Source: Clostridium paridis (GTDB lineage: Bacteria > Bacillota > Clostridia > Clostridiales > Clostridiaceae). From it: DNA of 64,000 nt. The translations under genes and the position numbers were made by a program. The DNA lies in the NCBI RefSeq assembly GCF_016765615.1, contig NZ_JAESWA010000019.1, positions 62,001 to 126,000 of the forward strand. The letters run 5' to 3'. The notes below the pieces were generated by a model. It worked only from the letters and a program-made list of their open reading frames with translations. It was not told the origin of the DNA and did no database searches. Positions 17,665-26,083 of the stretch are shown here, one piece after another. The stretch's first letter is position 1, and the number at the start of each line of letters is the position of its first letter.

Positions 17665-17717
17665 AAAGTTATTAGGAAGTTATTAAAAAGTTTGTTTAAG
17701 AATGGGAGAGATAAAAA

Positions 17718-19259
17718 GTGACAAAAGTGGTAGAAATGAAAAACATAACCAAAGTATTCCCAGGCACTATTGCAAATGACGATGTTAATTTTGATTTGGA
17801 AAAGGGAGAAACACATGTTTTATTAGGAGAAAATGGGGCAGGCAAAACCACTTTAATGAATATCCTTTATGGGTTATACCAACAGGAAAAAGGGGAAATA
17901 TACATAAATGGAAAGCTTGCCCAAATTAATAATCCAAATGATGCAATAAAACTAGGTATTGGTATGGTACATCAGCATTTTATGCTTGTGCACAATTTTA
18001 CTGTAGCAGAAAACATTATTTTAGGTAATGAGCCTAAAAAAGGCATGAAAATTGATATGAAAAAAGCTATTGATGACGTAGTAGAGGTTTCTAAGAAATA
18101 TGGATTTAAAATAGATCCAAACGCAATTATTGAAGATATAACAGTAGGACAACAACAAAAAGTAGAAATTCTTAAAGCCTTGTATAGAGGAGCAGAAATA
18201 CTTATATTAGATGAGCCAACAGCAGTACTAACTCCCCAAGAAATTGAAGAGTTAGGTGTTATTATAGATAATTTAAAAGCACAAGGAAAGTCAGTAATAC
18301 TTATTACTCATAAGCTAAAAGAAGTAATGAAAATGAGTGATAGAGTAACAATTATAAGAAGAGGTAAAGTTACTGGTATAGTTAAGACAAAGGAAACTAA
18401 TATAGATCAATTAGCTGAATTGATGGTAGGTAGAAAAGTTAATCTAGTCATTAATAAATCAAAAGCTAAAATGGGAAATGAAGTTTTAAGTATATCTAAA
18501 TTAAATGTAAATGATCATAGAAATTTACCCGCAGTTAAAGATCTTAGCCTATCTGTAAAGGCTGGAGAAGTTCTAGGTATTGCCGGGGTTGATGGAAATG
18601 GACAATCAGAACTTGTAGAAGCAATTACTGGACTTAGGAAAGCAGTTTCAGGAACTATTAAAATAGATGGTAAAGATATATTTAATAAATCTCCAAGAGC
18701 TGTAATGGAAGCAGGAGTTGGACATGTACCTGAAGACAGACACAAGAGAGGGTTAATATTAAAATATTCTCTTTTTGAAAATGCAGTTCTAGGATTCCAT
18801 AACAAGAAGCCATATTCAAAGGGTATCGTTATGGATTATAAGGAAATAAGAAAACACACTAAAGATTTAATTGAACAATTTGATGTAAGAACTCCGAATG
18901 ATGAAGTCATGGCATCTGCATTATCAGGAGGAAATCAACAAAAGTTAATAGTTGCAAGAGAAATATCAAAGGAGCCAGCATTACAAATAGTATGTCAACC
19001 TACTAGAGGATTGGATGTTGGAGCTATTGAATACATTCATAAGAGAATAATTGATGAAAGAGATAAAGGAAAAGCTGTTTTATTAGTATCATTAGAACTA
19101 GATGAAATTATGGCTCTTTCAGATAGAATTGCAGTAATGTATGATGGGCAAGTTGTGGATATTCTTGATAGAGCAGAAGCAACTGAACAAAAATTAGGAA
19201 TATTGATGGCAGGCGGAAGTTTAAAGGACGAAAAGAAAGAGGTGAAAGACCTTGAGTAA
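17718..19259 (+). CDS. nupO: Nucleoside ABC importer ATPase (two NBDs)
   Basis: 513-aa cytoplasmic ATPase with two cassettes in one chain, as in sugar and nucleoside importers. NBD1 has Walker A GENGAGKTT and LDEPTAVLT after a shortened signature (VGQQQK). NBD2 has a diverged Walker A (GVDGNGQSE), the signature SGGNQQK and VCQPTRGLDVG in place of the usual DEP. Energises import with the two permeases that follow. GTG 17718 is preceded by GGGAGAG at 7 bases. It overlaps the next gene by 8 bases. The symbol follows B. subtilis NupO by synteny and motif, not alignment. Confidence 0.92.
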   Translation: MTKVVEMKNITKVFPGTIANDDVNFDLEKGETHVLLGENGAGKTTLMNILYGLYQQEKGEIYINGKLAQINNPNDAIKLGIGMVHQHFMLVHNFTVAENIILGNEPKKGMKIDMKKAIDDVVEVSKKYGFKIDPNAIIEDITVGQQQKVEILKALYRGAEILILDEPTAVLTPQEIEELGVIIDNLKAQGKSVILITHKLKEVMKMSDRVTIIRRGKVTGIVKTKETNIDQLAELMVGRKVNLVINKSKAKMGNEVLSISKLNVNDHRNLPAVKDLSLSVKAGEVLGIAGVDGNGQSELVEAITGLRKAVSGTIKIDGKDIFNKSPRAVMEAGVGHVPEDRHKRGLILKYSLFENAVLGFHNKKPYSKGIVMDYKEIRKHTKDLIEQFDVRTPNDEVMASALSGGNQQKLIVAREISKEPALQIVCQPTRGLDVGAIEYIHKRIIDERDKGKAVLLVSLELDEIMALSDRIAVMYDGQVVDILDRAEATEQKLGILMAGGSLKDEKKEVKDLE

Positions 19260-20343
19260 AAATAATAAAGAAAATAAAATTTATGAAATAATAAAACCTA
19301 CACTTTTCCCAATTTTTGCAATTGTAATATCTATATTTGTTGCTACATTTTTCGTAGTTTGGGCAAAAGGTTATTCAATTTTACAATATCCAAGGGCATT
19401 AGGAGACTTATTTAGTACTGTCTGGAAAGGTAGTTTTGGTACTCAGATGAACACACTAAACACTGTGTTTTATTTAACACCATTATTATTTACTGGAGTT
19501 GCAAATGCATTAGCTTTTAAGACTGGTTTATTTAATGTCGGTGTTGAAGGCCAATTTGTAGTAGGTATGTTAGCAGCTGGTGTTACTGGTTCTATACATG
19601 GATTGCCAGGAGTAGTCCATCTTCCACTAGTAATATTAGTAGGTATATTAGCAGGAGCACTTTGGGGAGGGATACCTGGATACCTTAAAGCAAGGTTCGG
19701 TACAAATGAAGTTATTAACACAATTATGATGAATTATATAGCGCTTTACGTATCCAACTTTGTAATCTTAAGAACTCCTTTAGGAGCAGCAGGAAAATCT
19801 GCTACACCTATTATTGAAGACAGTGCAAAGTTAGCTAGATTTATACCTAAATATCAAGCTAACTACGGAGTTGTTATAGGTATTGCGGTAGCAGTATTTA
19901 TTGCATGGTTATTATGGAAAACAACTATAGGTTATGAATTAAGAGCAGTAGGTACAAATCCTTCTGGTGCAGAATATGGTGGAATAAGTATAGCAAAGAA
20001 CGTAATTCTAGCGATGGTTATTTCAGGAGCTGTAGCAGGACTAGGAGGAGCTGTGCATTTGGCAGGTGGAAAGTACTATATGGATGACTTAAGTACTTTA
20101 CCTGGATATGGATTTACAGGAATGGCAGTAGCATTGTTAGCGAAGAGTAATCCTGTTGGCTGTATCTTTGCAGCAGTTTTATTCGGAGCTTTAGATAGTA
20201 GTTCAAAAACTCTTCAACTTAACGGAATTCCTAAGGAGATAGTTTACTTAATTCAAGCAATTATAATTATATTTGTAGCAACAGATTATATAGTAAAATA
20301 CTTCTCAGAAAAGAAGAAGAAGGAGGCAATGATAAATGGGTAG
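19252..20343 (+). CDS. nupP: Nucleoside ABC importer permease 1
   Basis: 363-aa inner-membrane permease of the BPD_transp_2 family with about ten helices. The motifs NVGVEGQFVVG and GTNEVINTIMMNYIALY are typical of YufP/NupP-like nucleoside permeases, as is AVGTNPSGAEYGGIS, the loop contacting the ATPase. It pairs with the next permease. Starts at TTG 19252 inside the ATPase gene's last codons, with AGAGGTG 9 bases before. Overlaps of 8 bases on both sides point to translational coupling. Confidence 0.92.
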   Translation: MSKNNKENKIYEIIKPTLFPIFAIVISIFVATFFVVWAKGYSILQYPRALGDLFSTVWKGSFGTQMNTLNTVFYLTPLLFTGVANALAFKTGLFNVGVEGQFVVGMLAAGVTGSIHGLPGVVHLPLVILVGILAGALWGGIPGYLKARFGTNEVINTIMMNYIALYVSNFVILRTPLGAAGKSATPIIEDSAKLARFIPKYQANYGVVIGIAVAVFIAWLLWKTTIGYELRAVGTNPSGAEYGGISIAKNVILAMVISGAVAGLGGAVHLAGGKYYMDDLSTLPGYGFTGMAVALLAKSNPVGCIFAAVLFGALDSSSKTLQLNGIPKEIVYLIQAIIIIFVATDYIVKYFSEKKKKEAMING

Positions 20344-21268
20344 CATTAATATTATAGTAGAACTTTTAGCCTCCACATTAGCTTTAGCAGCACCACTAAT
20401 TTTTGCTGGACTTGGAGGAGTTTTTTCTGAAAAGTCTGGAGTAGTAAATATCGGACTTGAAGGTATGATGATTATAGGTGCATTTTTCGGTGTATATGGT
20501 TCTCATATAACTGGAAGTGCGTTAGTTGGGTTAGCTTTTGCAGTAATAGCTGGTGGATTGATTGCATTAGTGCATGCTTTCCTTAGTATATCACTTAGAG
20601 CTGAACAAGTAATCTCTGGTACAGCAATAAACTTATTTTCACAAGCTTTGGCAGCTTTCCTAATATTTAAATTATTCGGAAAAGGGGGCCAAACTGATGG
20701 TGTTAATGGTCTAGATTATACTGTTCCTGAAATTATAAGAAATATACCAGTTGCAGGAAGATTTGTTTCTGGATTAAACTGGTTTGTATTCTTAGCAATA
20801 ATAGCAGTTGTAGTTACACATTTTATTATGTATAAGACTCCATGGGGATTAAGAATTAGATCCGTTGGAGAACATCCACAAGCAGCTGATACTCTTGGAA
20901 TAAATGTATATAAAACAAGATATATATGTGTAGTTATTTCCGGTATGTTAGCAGGATTAGGTGGAGCTGCATTATCACTAGGAATGACTCCATTATATAG
21001 AGATGGAATGGTAGCTGGTAGAGGATTTATAGCACTAGCTGCATTAATCTTTGGTAACTGGAAGCCAGTAGGTACTATGTGGGCATGTTTGTTATTCAGT
21101 TTCGCAAATGCACTACAATTAAAATCGCAAGCATTTGGATTCAATTTACCAACAGAAGTATATGCAATATTCCCATATATAATAACTATGGTAGCACTTG
21201 CAGGTTTTGTTGGAAAGACACAAGCACCAGCAGCAGATGGAATACCTTATGAAAAAGGTAAGCGATAG
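20336..21268 (+). CDS. nupQ: Nucleoside ABC importer permease 2
   Basis: 310-aa permease of the same family, about eight helices. Motifs: GGVFSEKSGVVNIGLEGMM near the N-terminus, a RAEQVISGTAINLF segment and the ATPase-facing loop SVGEHPQAADTLGINV. It completes the BMP-lipoprotein/ATPase/permease/permease set. ATG 20336 overlaps the preceding stop by 8 bases with GGAGG upstream. A strong terminator follows 37 bases after the stop, closing the operon. Confidence 0.92.
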   Translation: MGSINIIVELLASTLALAAPLIFAGLGGVFSEKSGVVNIGLEGMMIIGAFFGVYGSHITGSALVGLAFAVIAGGLIALVHAFLSISLRAEQVISGTAINLFSQALAAFLIFKLFGKGGQTDGVNGLDYTVPEIIRNIPVAGRFVSGLNWFVFLAIIAVVVTHFIMYKTPWGLRIRSVGEHPQAADTLGINVYKTRYICVVISGMLAGLGGAALSLGMTPLYRDGMVAGRGFIALAALIFGNWKPVGTMWACLLFSFANALQLKSQAFGFNLPTEVYAIFPYIITMVALAGFVGKTQAPAADGIPYEKGKR

Positions 21269-21305
21269 GAATATAAAATAACAAGTAATCAGAAATTTTG
21301 AGATG

Positions 21306-21336
21306 AAAACAGAGGCTTGCCTCTGTTTTTCTTTTT
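21306..21336 (+). terminator. Terminator of nucleoside importer operon
   Basis: Stem AAAACAGAGG/CCTCTGTTTT with loop CTTG, then a T-rich tail. Confidence 0.92.
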
Positions 21337-21431
21337 ATATAGCCTATAAGATGTAATATGATTTTTGCATTATATGTGATAAATTCATTGAATTTTCATA
21401 TTAGAAGATTAAAATTATAATGGGTGATGAT

Positions 21432-22106
21432 ATGAAAGCAAATATTTTAGTAATCGAAGATGATTTAGATATACAAGAATTGATTTCAGAATTTTTAAAG
21501 GCAGAAAATTATGAAGTAGATACAGCTAGTGATGGAGTTGAAGGCATAAATAAGTTTAAAAATGGAGACTATGATTTGATTATTTTAGACCTTATGCTTC
21601 CCAATTTAGATGGATTTTCTACCTGCAAAATGATTAGAAATAAATCCAATGTTCCTATAATTATTTTAACAGCACTAAATGATGAGAAAGACCAATTAAA
21701 GGCTTTTGATTTTAATGTTGATGACTATATTACAAAGCCATTCTCCTTCAACATTTTGATAAAAAGAGTCGAGGCGGTGCTAAGGAGAATAAAGAAAGAA
21801 GAAGAAAATATAATTGAGTATGGAAATTTAAAACTTGATTATGAAACATATAAAATATATGAGAATGGAGAAGAGTTAGAATTTACAACTAAGGAATTTG
21901 AGATATTACACTTGTTAATGAGCAATGTTCATAAGGTTCTTACAAGAGAAATGCTTTTAGATAGAATATGGGGATACGATTTTTATGGTGAAAATAGAAT
22001 TGTTGATGCGCATATCAAAAACATTAGAAAGAAACTTAAGTTGCCATACATACAGACAGTAAAAGGTATAGGATATAGATTGGAGCTTAAAGATGAAGAG
22101 AAATAG
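21432..22106 (+). CDS. OmpR-family response regulator
   Basis: DNA-binding response regulator of 224 aa. The receiver domain has the acidic pocket EDD (about residues 8-10), phospho-acceptor Asp in LIILDLMLP, Thr in ILTA and Lys in ITKPF. The C-terminal winged helix reads LTTKEFEILHLLMSN-like text, then ENRIVDAHIKNIRKKL. It would be phosphorylated by the kinase whose gene overlaps its end. I prefer ATG 21432 because GGGTGATG precedes it; the in-frame ATG at 21420 has no ribosome site. Target genes are unknown. Confidence 0.93.
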   Translation: MKANILVIEDDLDIQELISEFLKAENYEVDTASDGVEGINKFKNGDYDLIILDLMLPNLDGFSTCKMIRNKSNVPIIILTALNDEKDQLKAFDFNVDDYITKPFSFNILIKRVEAVLRRIKKEEENIIEYGNLKLDYETYKIYENGEELEFTTKEFEILHLLMSNVHKVLTREMLLDRIWGYDFYGENRIVDAHIKNIRKKLKLPYIQTVKGIGYRLELKDEEK

Positions 22107-23574
22107 TATTAAATTTAAAATTTTTATTTCTACTGCTGGAATTCTTATAGTTTGCACGATGATAATTCTAACAACATTATACCTTGCGCTACCAAAGTAT
22201 TATTATAATTATAAAATGAAGAATATTGAAAAAGGTATAAAAACATTAAGTGGGCAATTAAGTAAGACAAATATAAAATCTCAGGATAATCAGGAGTCAC
22301 AAACACTGCTACATAATTTTATGAAAAACTATAATGTATCTTTAGTATTACTAGATTATAGCAATAATTTAGTTTTTTTGCCAAACTCCTTTAGTAGATT
22401 TTCGGGAAATGAATGGCTTAAAGGTATGTCTCAAGATAAGAAGTCAGATGGACCACCCTTAGATGAAGCTAGTAATGCATCAGGTAAAATAATAAATAAA
22501 AAAAATAACTCGGAAGTCTATGCTTATACCCAAAAGGTATATTTTAAAGATGATCCAAGTAGTTACTATTTAATGATAGAAGCTCCACTTCAACCAATTG
22601 ATGAAGCTGCTAAGGTTATTTTATATTTAATGCCGTACATGTTTTTATTTATAGTCATTATAGCCTTAGGAACTGCACTGGTTTATTCAAGAAAGATAAC
22701 GGACCCACTATTAACCTTAAATGATGTAGCTCGAAGAATATCAAAATTAGATTTTAGTATTAAATCTGAAATATCTAGCAAGGATGAAATGGGTGAATTA
22801 TCAAGTAGTTTGAATACTTTGGCGAGTAATCTTCAAAAGAATATGGATGATTTGAAAGATGCGAATATGAAGCTTAAGGATGACATAAAGAAGCAAAAAA
22901 TACGAGAGAAAGAAAGACAAGAATTTGTTGCAACTATATCGCATGAATTAAAATCACCTATAACATCTGTTAGTGGGCAGATAGAAGGTATGCTCTATAG
23001 TATAGGAGCATACAAAGACAGAGATAAATATTTGAAAAAATCTCTCTCTATAATGAAAGATATGGAGAAATTGGTTTATGAGCTTTTGGATATATATAAG
23101 CTTGAAAGCAATGATAAGTTAGAAAATAAGAGCATAATAAATCTCTCAGAAATAGTAGATGATATAATGGAGGATATGTTCTTTTTCATCGAAGAAAAAA
23201 AGGTTAGATTAAATATAGATATAGACGAAGAGTTTACAATTGAAGGAGATTATAACAGGCTAAATAAGGCACTTTCAAATATAATAATTAATGCAATAAA
23301 ATATTCAAAAGAAGAAGAAAATATAATAATTAAATTAAGTAAGTCAGATAATTCAAGAGCTTATTTGGAAGTTATAAATACTGGAGCATCAATAGATGAA
23401 GAACATTTGGATAAGTTATTTGAACCGTTTTATAGGGTAGAGAAATCTAGAAATAGAAAAACTGGTGGCAGTGGTTTAGGCCTTTACATTGTAAAGAAAA
23501 TATTAGAATTACATCAGTTTGATTATAAGATTGAAAATATTGATAATGGAGTTAAGTTTACAATTGAGTTTTAA
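22093..23574 (+). CDS. Sensor histidine kinase
   Basis: 493-aa two-transmembrane kinase. Helix 1 spans about residues 10-32, followed by an extracellular sensor of roughly 140 residues and helix 2 (about 175-198). A HAMP linker, HisKA with SHELKSPIT, and HATPase_c with NIIINAIKYS and GGSGLGLY complete it. The central G1 region reads EVINTGASID rather than DNG, so that box is diverged. The gene overlaps the response regulator by 14 bases and has GGAG 8 bases before ATG. A small Cys-rich protein gene follows 19 bases downstream, probably in the same transcript. Confidence 0.93.
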   Translation: MKRNSIKFKIFISTAGILIVCTMIILTTLYLALPKYYYNYKMKNIEKGIKTLSGQLSKTNIKSQDNQESQTLLHNFMKNYNVSLVLLDYSNNLVFLPNSFSRFSGNEWLKGMSQDKKSDGPPLDEASNASGKIINKKNNSEVYAYTQKVYFKDDPSSYYLMIEAPLQPIDEAAKVILYLMPYMFLFIVIIALGTALVYSRKITDPLLTLNDVARRISKLDFSIKSEISSKDEMGELSSSLNTLASNLQKNMDDLKDANMKLKDDIKKQKIREKERQEFVATISHELKSPITSVSGQIEGMLYSIGAYKDRDKYLKKSLSIMKDMEKLVYELLDIYKLESNDKLENKSIINLSEIVDDIMEDMFFFIEEKKVRLNIDIDEEFTIEGDYNRLNKALSNIIINAIKYSKEEENIIIKLSKSDNSRAYLEVINTGASIDEEHLDKLFEPFYRVEKSRNRKTGGSGLGLYIVKKILELHQFDYKIENIDNGVKFTIEF

Positions 23575-23593
23575 ATAAATAGGAGGAATTAAG

Positions 23594-23776
23594 GTGGTAA
23601 ATAAAGTGAAAGTAAATTATCAACATGAGGAAGAGGAGGACAATGAGCAATTCCTAAGAAACTTTGAATATAAAGAAGAAGAAGTATTCTCCTGTGACAT
23701 TTGCGAAACTGAAATATCAGAAGAAGAATATGAACGTAATGACGGCCTATGTGATGAGTGTAACGCTGATATATAG
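23594..23776 (+). CDS. Small acidic protein with two CxxC motifs
   Basis: 60-aa protein I do not recognise by name. The first half is Glu-rich. The second half has CDIC and CDEC, spaced like a small zinc ribbon or treble clef (SCDICETEISEEEYERNDGLC then DECNADI). AGGAGG (23581-23586) lies 7 bases before GTG 23594, so it is a real gene rather than a chance ORF. Position right after a two-component system suggests a linked accessory or target role, inference only. A symmetrical terminator lies about 80 bases downstream. Confidence 0.8.
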   Translation: MVNKVKVNYQHEEEEDNEQFLRNFEYKEEEVFSCDICETEISEEEYERNDGLCDECNADI

Positions 23777-23854
23777 CAATCATAGAATTTAACATTTCGA
23801 ATACTATGTTTATTTATTGTAAATCTACGATAGACTCTCTTCTAAAAAATGACT

Positions 23855-23882
23855 AAAAGGGTGAATTAAAATTCACCCTTTT
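23855..23882 (+). terminator. Terminator after two-component operon
   Basis: Perfect 12-bp stem AAAAGGGTGAAT/ATTCACCCTTTT with a 4-base loop. Confidence 0.88.
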
Positions 23883-24187
23883 AATTTGCATATCATTTCA
23901 AAAATCTATTAAAACATAGTCATTATTTTAAGCTAAAAACAACTTTTAATTTATGAATAAATATATTTATAATAATTAATATTTAAAATTGAAAGCTTAT
24001 CCTAAATATTTGAATATTTTCAGAGTTTTCACCTAGTTATAGGCTAACAAGTGAAAATAACTCTTCTATGCTATAAATGATAAGGTTTTAAGTTGCTTTT
24101 AAACTTGATAATAATTTTGAATAGTAAATTAAATGATGATAATATCTATTGAGTTAAGAGAATTATTTATATTGGGAGAGTGCTTCA
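23883..24187 (+). promoter_or_regulatory. kimA upstream region with a structured segment
   Basis: About 300 bases with no gene. At 24022-24064 an imperfect hairpin forms (AGAGTT-TTCAC with GTGAA-AACTCT, 3-base bulge, inner CCTA/TAGG). B. subtilis kimA (ydaO) has a c-di-AMP riboswitch; I looked for its G-rich core here and did not find it. The hairpin could be part of another leader RNA. Confidence 0.4.
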
Positions 24188-26032
24188 ATGTCAAGTTTAA
24201 AAAGTTATCTGATTGGTAAACCACTTAAATCATCTCAAATTCATCACGAAAAATTTTCAGTAATCAATGGATTACCTGTATTATCGTCAGATGCAATTTC
24301 ATCAGTAGCCTATGCGTGTGAAGAAATACTATGGGTCCTTGTGCCTATCATGGGAATAGGATCTTTCAAATATTTAGGAATGGTATCATTAGCGATTATA
24401 GCATTATTATGTATACTAGTTTTTTCATATAGACAAACTATAGAGAGCTATCCGAATGGAGGAGGTTCATACATAGTTTCTAGGGAGAACTTAGGAGTAA
24501 TACCTAGCCTAGTGGCGGGAGCTTCACTTACAGTAGATTATGTGCTAACAGTTGCGGTAAGTACAACTGCCGGAGTTGCAGCAATCACATCAGCAATTCC
24601 AGGACTTTTAGATTTTAAGATTGAACTTGCTGTGTGCATTATAATACTCATGGCAATAGGAAACTTAAGAGGAATTAGAGATTCGGCTAGATTCTTTAGT
24701 GTACCTACATATTTATTTCTATTTACAGCAATTTTAATGATTGTAGTGGGTTTGTATAAATATTTTATATTAGGAATTGAACCTGCACAAACTGTAGTTC
24801 TTTCTAATCAAATTGGAGATTTAACAATACTTTTATTTTTAAAAGCATTTTCAGCTGGGTGTACAGCATTAACAGGATTAGAAGCGGTAAGTGATGGAGT
24901 ACCTAACTTTAAGGCTCCAGCAACAAAGCATGCTAAGCAAGTTTTATATCTATTATTTGGAATAGTAGTTATATTATTTGGAGGAATGTCTTTACTTGCA
25001 AGTGTATATCATGCTGCACCAAGTTTAGATAAAACAGTTATATCACAAATAGCTGAACAAGTTTTTGGGCAAAATACATTTTTATTTTTCCTTATGCAAA
25101 TAGCAACTACATTAATACTTACTATGGCAGCAAATACGGCGTTTTCTGATTTCCCATTGTTATTATCTTTTATAGCAAGAGATGGATACGCGCCTAGACA
25201 ATTTGCTCAGAGAGGTTCAAGATTAAGTTTTTCTAATGGTATAATATTACTTTCTATCGCAGCATCAATACTTGTAGTAATATTTAGAGGAGAAAATCAC
25301 TATTTATTACCTTTATATGCAGTGGGAGTTTTTGTATCATTTACATTATCGCAGTCAGGCATGGTAATGAAGTGGATAAGAAGTAAACAAGCAGGCTGGA
25401 GACATAAGGCATTTATAAATGGTTTTGGTGCATTAATAACTTTAGGTACTGCAATAATAATATCAGTGAATAAGTTCATACACGGGGCTTGGGTAGTATT
25501 TATTTTAGTTCCAGTTGGCGTAATTATAATGAAGAGAATAAATAGACATTACAAGAAAGTTGCTGAACAATTAAGCTTAGACAACAATTACTTTCCAGAG
25601 TTTAATAAAAACGAAGCTAGAAGATTTATAGTGCCAGTAGCATCACTAAATGAAGCAGTAATTAAAACAATAAGTTATGCTAAATGCTTATCAAAGGATA
25701 TTACAGCATTCCATATTTCCATAGATGATGAAGTTACTGAAAAGTTAAAAGCAAAATGGGAAAAATATGATATGGGAATACCACTAGTAATTAAGAAGTC
25801 CGAATATAGAGATGTAGTTGAACCACTAGTAAACTTTATTAACTCAGACGAGTTTTGTACACGTGAAGATGATATAGTTACTGTTGTTGTTCCACAGTTT
25901 ACTTCTGAAAAATGGTGGGGAAATATTCTTCATAATCAAACAGCAATATTCTTAAAGAGATCATTACTAAAGAATAAGAATATAGCAACAATAACTGTGC
26001 CATTTATTATTAAGGATTATAAGAAAAGATAG
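24188..26032 (+). CDS. kimA: High-affinity potassium importer KimA
   Basis: 614-aa APC-superfamily protein with 12 predicted helices (to about residue 450) and a soluble C-terminal domain of about 150 residues. Sequence follows B. subtilis KimA (YdaO) closely in signature segments: SYLIGKPLKS, LSSDAISSVAYACEEIL, ESYPNGGGSYIVSRENLG, LTVDYVLTVAVS, KAFSAGCTALTGLEAVSDGVP and QFTSEKWWGNILHNQTAIFLKR. KimA is a potassium/proton symporter controlled by c-di-AMP. GGGAGAG precedes ATG by 8 bases. The gene stands alone, ending at a bidirectional terminator. Confidence 0.9.
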   Translation: MSSLKSYLIGKPLKSSQIHHEKFSVINGLPVLSSDAISSVAYACEEILWVLVPIMGIGSFKYLGMVSLAIIALLCILVFSYRQTIESYPNGGGSYIVSRENLGVIPSLVAGASLTVDYVLTVAVSTTAGVAAITSAIPGLLDFKIELAVCIIILMAIGNLRGIRDSARFFSVPTYLFLFTAILMIVVGLYKYFILGIEPAQTVVLSNQIGDLTILLFLKAFSAGCTALTGLEAVSDGVPNFKAPATKHAKQVLYLLFGIVVILFGGMSLLASVYHAAPSLDKTVISQIAEQVFGQNTFLFFLMQIATTLILTMAANTAFSDFPLLLSFIARDGYAPRQFAQRGSRLSFSNGIILLSIAASILVVIFRGENHYLLPLYAVGVFVSFTLSQSGMVMKWIRSKQAGWRHKAFINGFGALITLGTAIIISVNKFIHGAWVVFILVPVGVIIMKRINRHYKKVAEQLSLDNNYFPEFNKNEARRFIVPVASLNEAVIKTISYAKCLSKDITAFHISIDDEVTEKLKAKWEKYDMGIPLVIKKSEYRDVVEPLVNFINSDEFCTREDDIVTVVVPQFTSEKWWGNILHNQTAIFLKRSLLKNKNIATITVPFIIKDYKKR

Positions 26033-26045
26033 AGTACTAATATAA

Positions 26046-26080
26046 AAAACTGATAGTTGAAGTTAGCAACTATCAGTTTT
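26046..26080. terminator. Bidirectional terminator between kimA and EAL-GGDEF gene
   Basis: Perfect 14-bp stem AAAACTGATAGTTG/CAACTATCAGTTTT with a 7-base loop. Confidence 0.92.
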
Positions 26081-26083
26081 CGT

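Noticed and set aside
23883-24187. c-di-AMP (ydaO) riboswitch before kimA
   Set aside because: Expected from B. subtilis, but none of the conserved G-rich core was found.
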